DNA of 64,000 nucleotides, taken from the NCBI RefSeq assembly GCF_014698825.1, contig NZ_JACJTT010000008.1, positions 1 to 64,000 of the forward strand, read 5' to 3'. This document shows, in pieces, positions 63,608 to 64,000 of the stretch. Both the position numbers and the translations under genes were made by a program. Below the pieces are notes generated by a model. The model saw only the letters and a list, made by a program, of their open reading frames with translations, did not search any database and had not been told where the DNA came from. Position 1 is the stretch's first letter. Each line of letters begins with the position of its first letter. The stretch is from Richelia sinica FACHB-800 (lineage in GTDB: Bacteria; Cyanobacteriota; Cyanobacteriia; Cyanobacteriales; Nostocaceae).

Positions 63608-64000
63608 ATGGTAAAAAAAGTATCACGCCGTTTACAGGCGTTGCAAGCCAAAGTAGAAGATAAGGATTATGCTCCTTTAGAAGCTTTAGCATTGTTGAAA
63701 GAAACAGCAACAGCTAAGTTTCCTGAAGCTGCGGAAGCACATATCCGTCTAGGGATTGACCCCAAGTATACAGACCAACAATTGCGGACAACGGTAGCAC
63801 TGCCCAAAGGTACAGGGCAAGTTGTGCGGGTGGCGGTTATTGCTAGAGGGGAAAAGGTCACAGAAGCAACCAATGCAGGTGCTGATATTGCTGGTTCTGA
63901 AGAACTGATTGACCAAATTCAGAAAGGCATGATGGACTTTGACAAGCTCATTGCCACACCTGATGTAATGCCTCAGGTAGCAAAGCTTGGTAAATTGTTA
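63608..64000 (+). CDS. rplA: 50S ribosomal protein L1 (partial, cut by window end)
   Basis: The first 131 codons are present: [60 protein letters not shown] and [20 protein letters not shown], which match L1 (usual length about 235). The frame is open to the window end. L1 forms the mobile stalk and in many bacteria represses the L11 operon. Confidence 0.97.
   Translation, partial: MVKKVSRRLQALQAKVEDKDYAPLEALALLKETATAKFPEAAEAHIRLGIDPKYTDQQLRTTVALPKGTGQVVRVAVIARGEKVTEATNAGADIAGSEELIDQIQKGMMDFDKLIATPDVMPQVAKLGKLL

Overview
The window looks like chromosomal DNA of a filamentous, heterocyst-type cyanobacterium of the Nostoc/Anabaena group. This is inferred from gene content (NDH-1 subunit N, a CpcS/CpeS-type phycobiliprotein lyase, a short RRM protein with a glycine tail), from HIP1 octamers GCGATCGC (for example 1683-1690, 29941-29948, 40292-40299), and from intergenic repeat families typical of that group: short tandem heptamer-like repeats and small dispersed palindromic elements.

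Layout. 1-1482: a decayed IS5-type transposase cut by small repeats, an XRE-type regulator and an unknown gene. 1483-19451 (minus strand): the S10-spc-alpha ribosomal super-cluster in cyanobacterial/plastid order, reading rplC-D-W-B-rpsS-rplV-rpsC-rplP-rpmC-rpsQ-rplN-X-E-rpsH-rplF-R-rpsE-rplO-secY-adk-infA-rpmJ-rpsM-rpsK-rpoA-rplQ-truA-rplM-rpsI-rpmE-prfA. rpsJ, rpsN, rpmD and rpsD are absent from the cluster. A long untranslated leader precedes rplC. 20313-35630: mixed housekeeping and accessory genes (ndhN, DUF3172, an ABC-F protein, two CPA2 antiporters, an AMIN-domain protein, gpmI, secG, a metalloprotease, a Uma2 nuclease, a secreted beta-helix-like protein, aroC, SRPBCC).

36228-40327 is the most unusual part. 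An AAA-ATPase/subtilisin pair resembling IetA-IetS (toxin-antitoxin/anti-phage module) is followed within about 140 bp by decayed CRISPR repeats of the Cas12k (type V-K) kind. Next come an atypical half-repeat with a 17-nt spacer, then a Tn7-like transposon end (TGTACA plus four TnsB-like repeats) lying directly against the 3' end of a tRNA-Ala(CGC) gene. The 17-nt spacer matches that tRNA at 16 of 17 positions, beside a GTA PAM, and the transposon starts 53 bp from the PAM. This is the expected signature of a tRNA-homing CRISPR-associated transposon (CAST), here with no cas12k or tns genes in view. ietAS may be its cargo.

40372-61250: HAD hydrolase, RtcB, cobyrinate diamide synthase, a PAS histidine kinase with its receiver, a cNMP-binding protein, UPF0182, a double-glycine-leader peptide, a diguanylate cyclase, RRM protein, bilin lyase, an RND efflux pair and two glycosyltransferases. 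61425-64000: a second translation/secretion cluster, rplS-trnW-secE-nusG-rplK-rplA, with rplA cut by the window end.

All readings are by eye. Family names come from recalled motifs, not from database searches.
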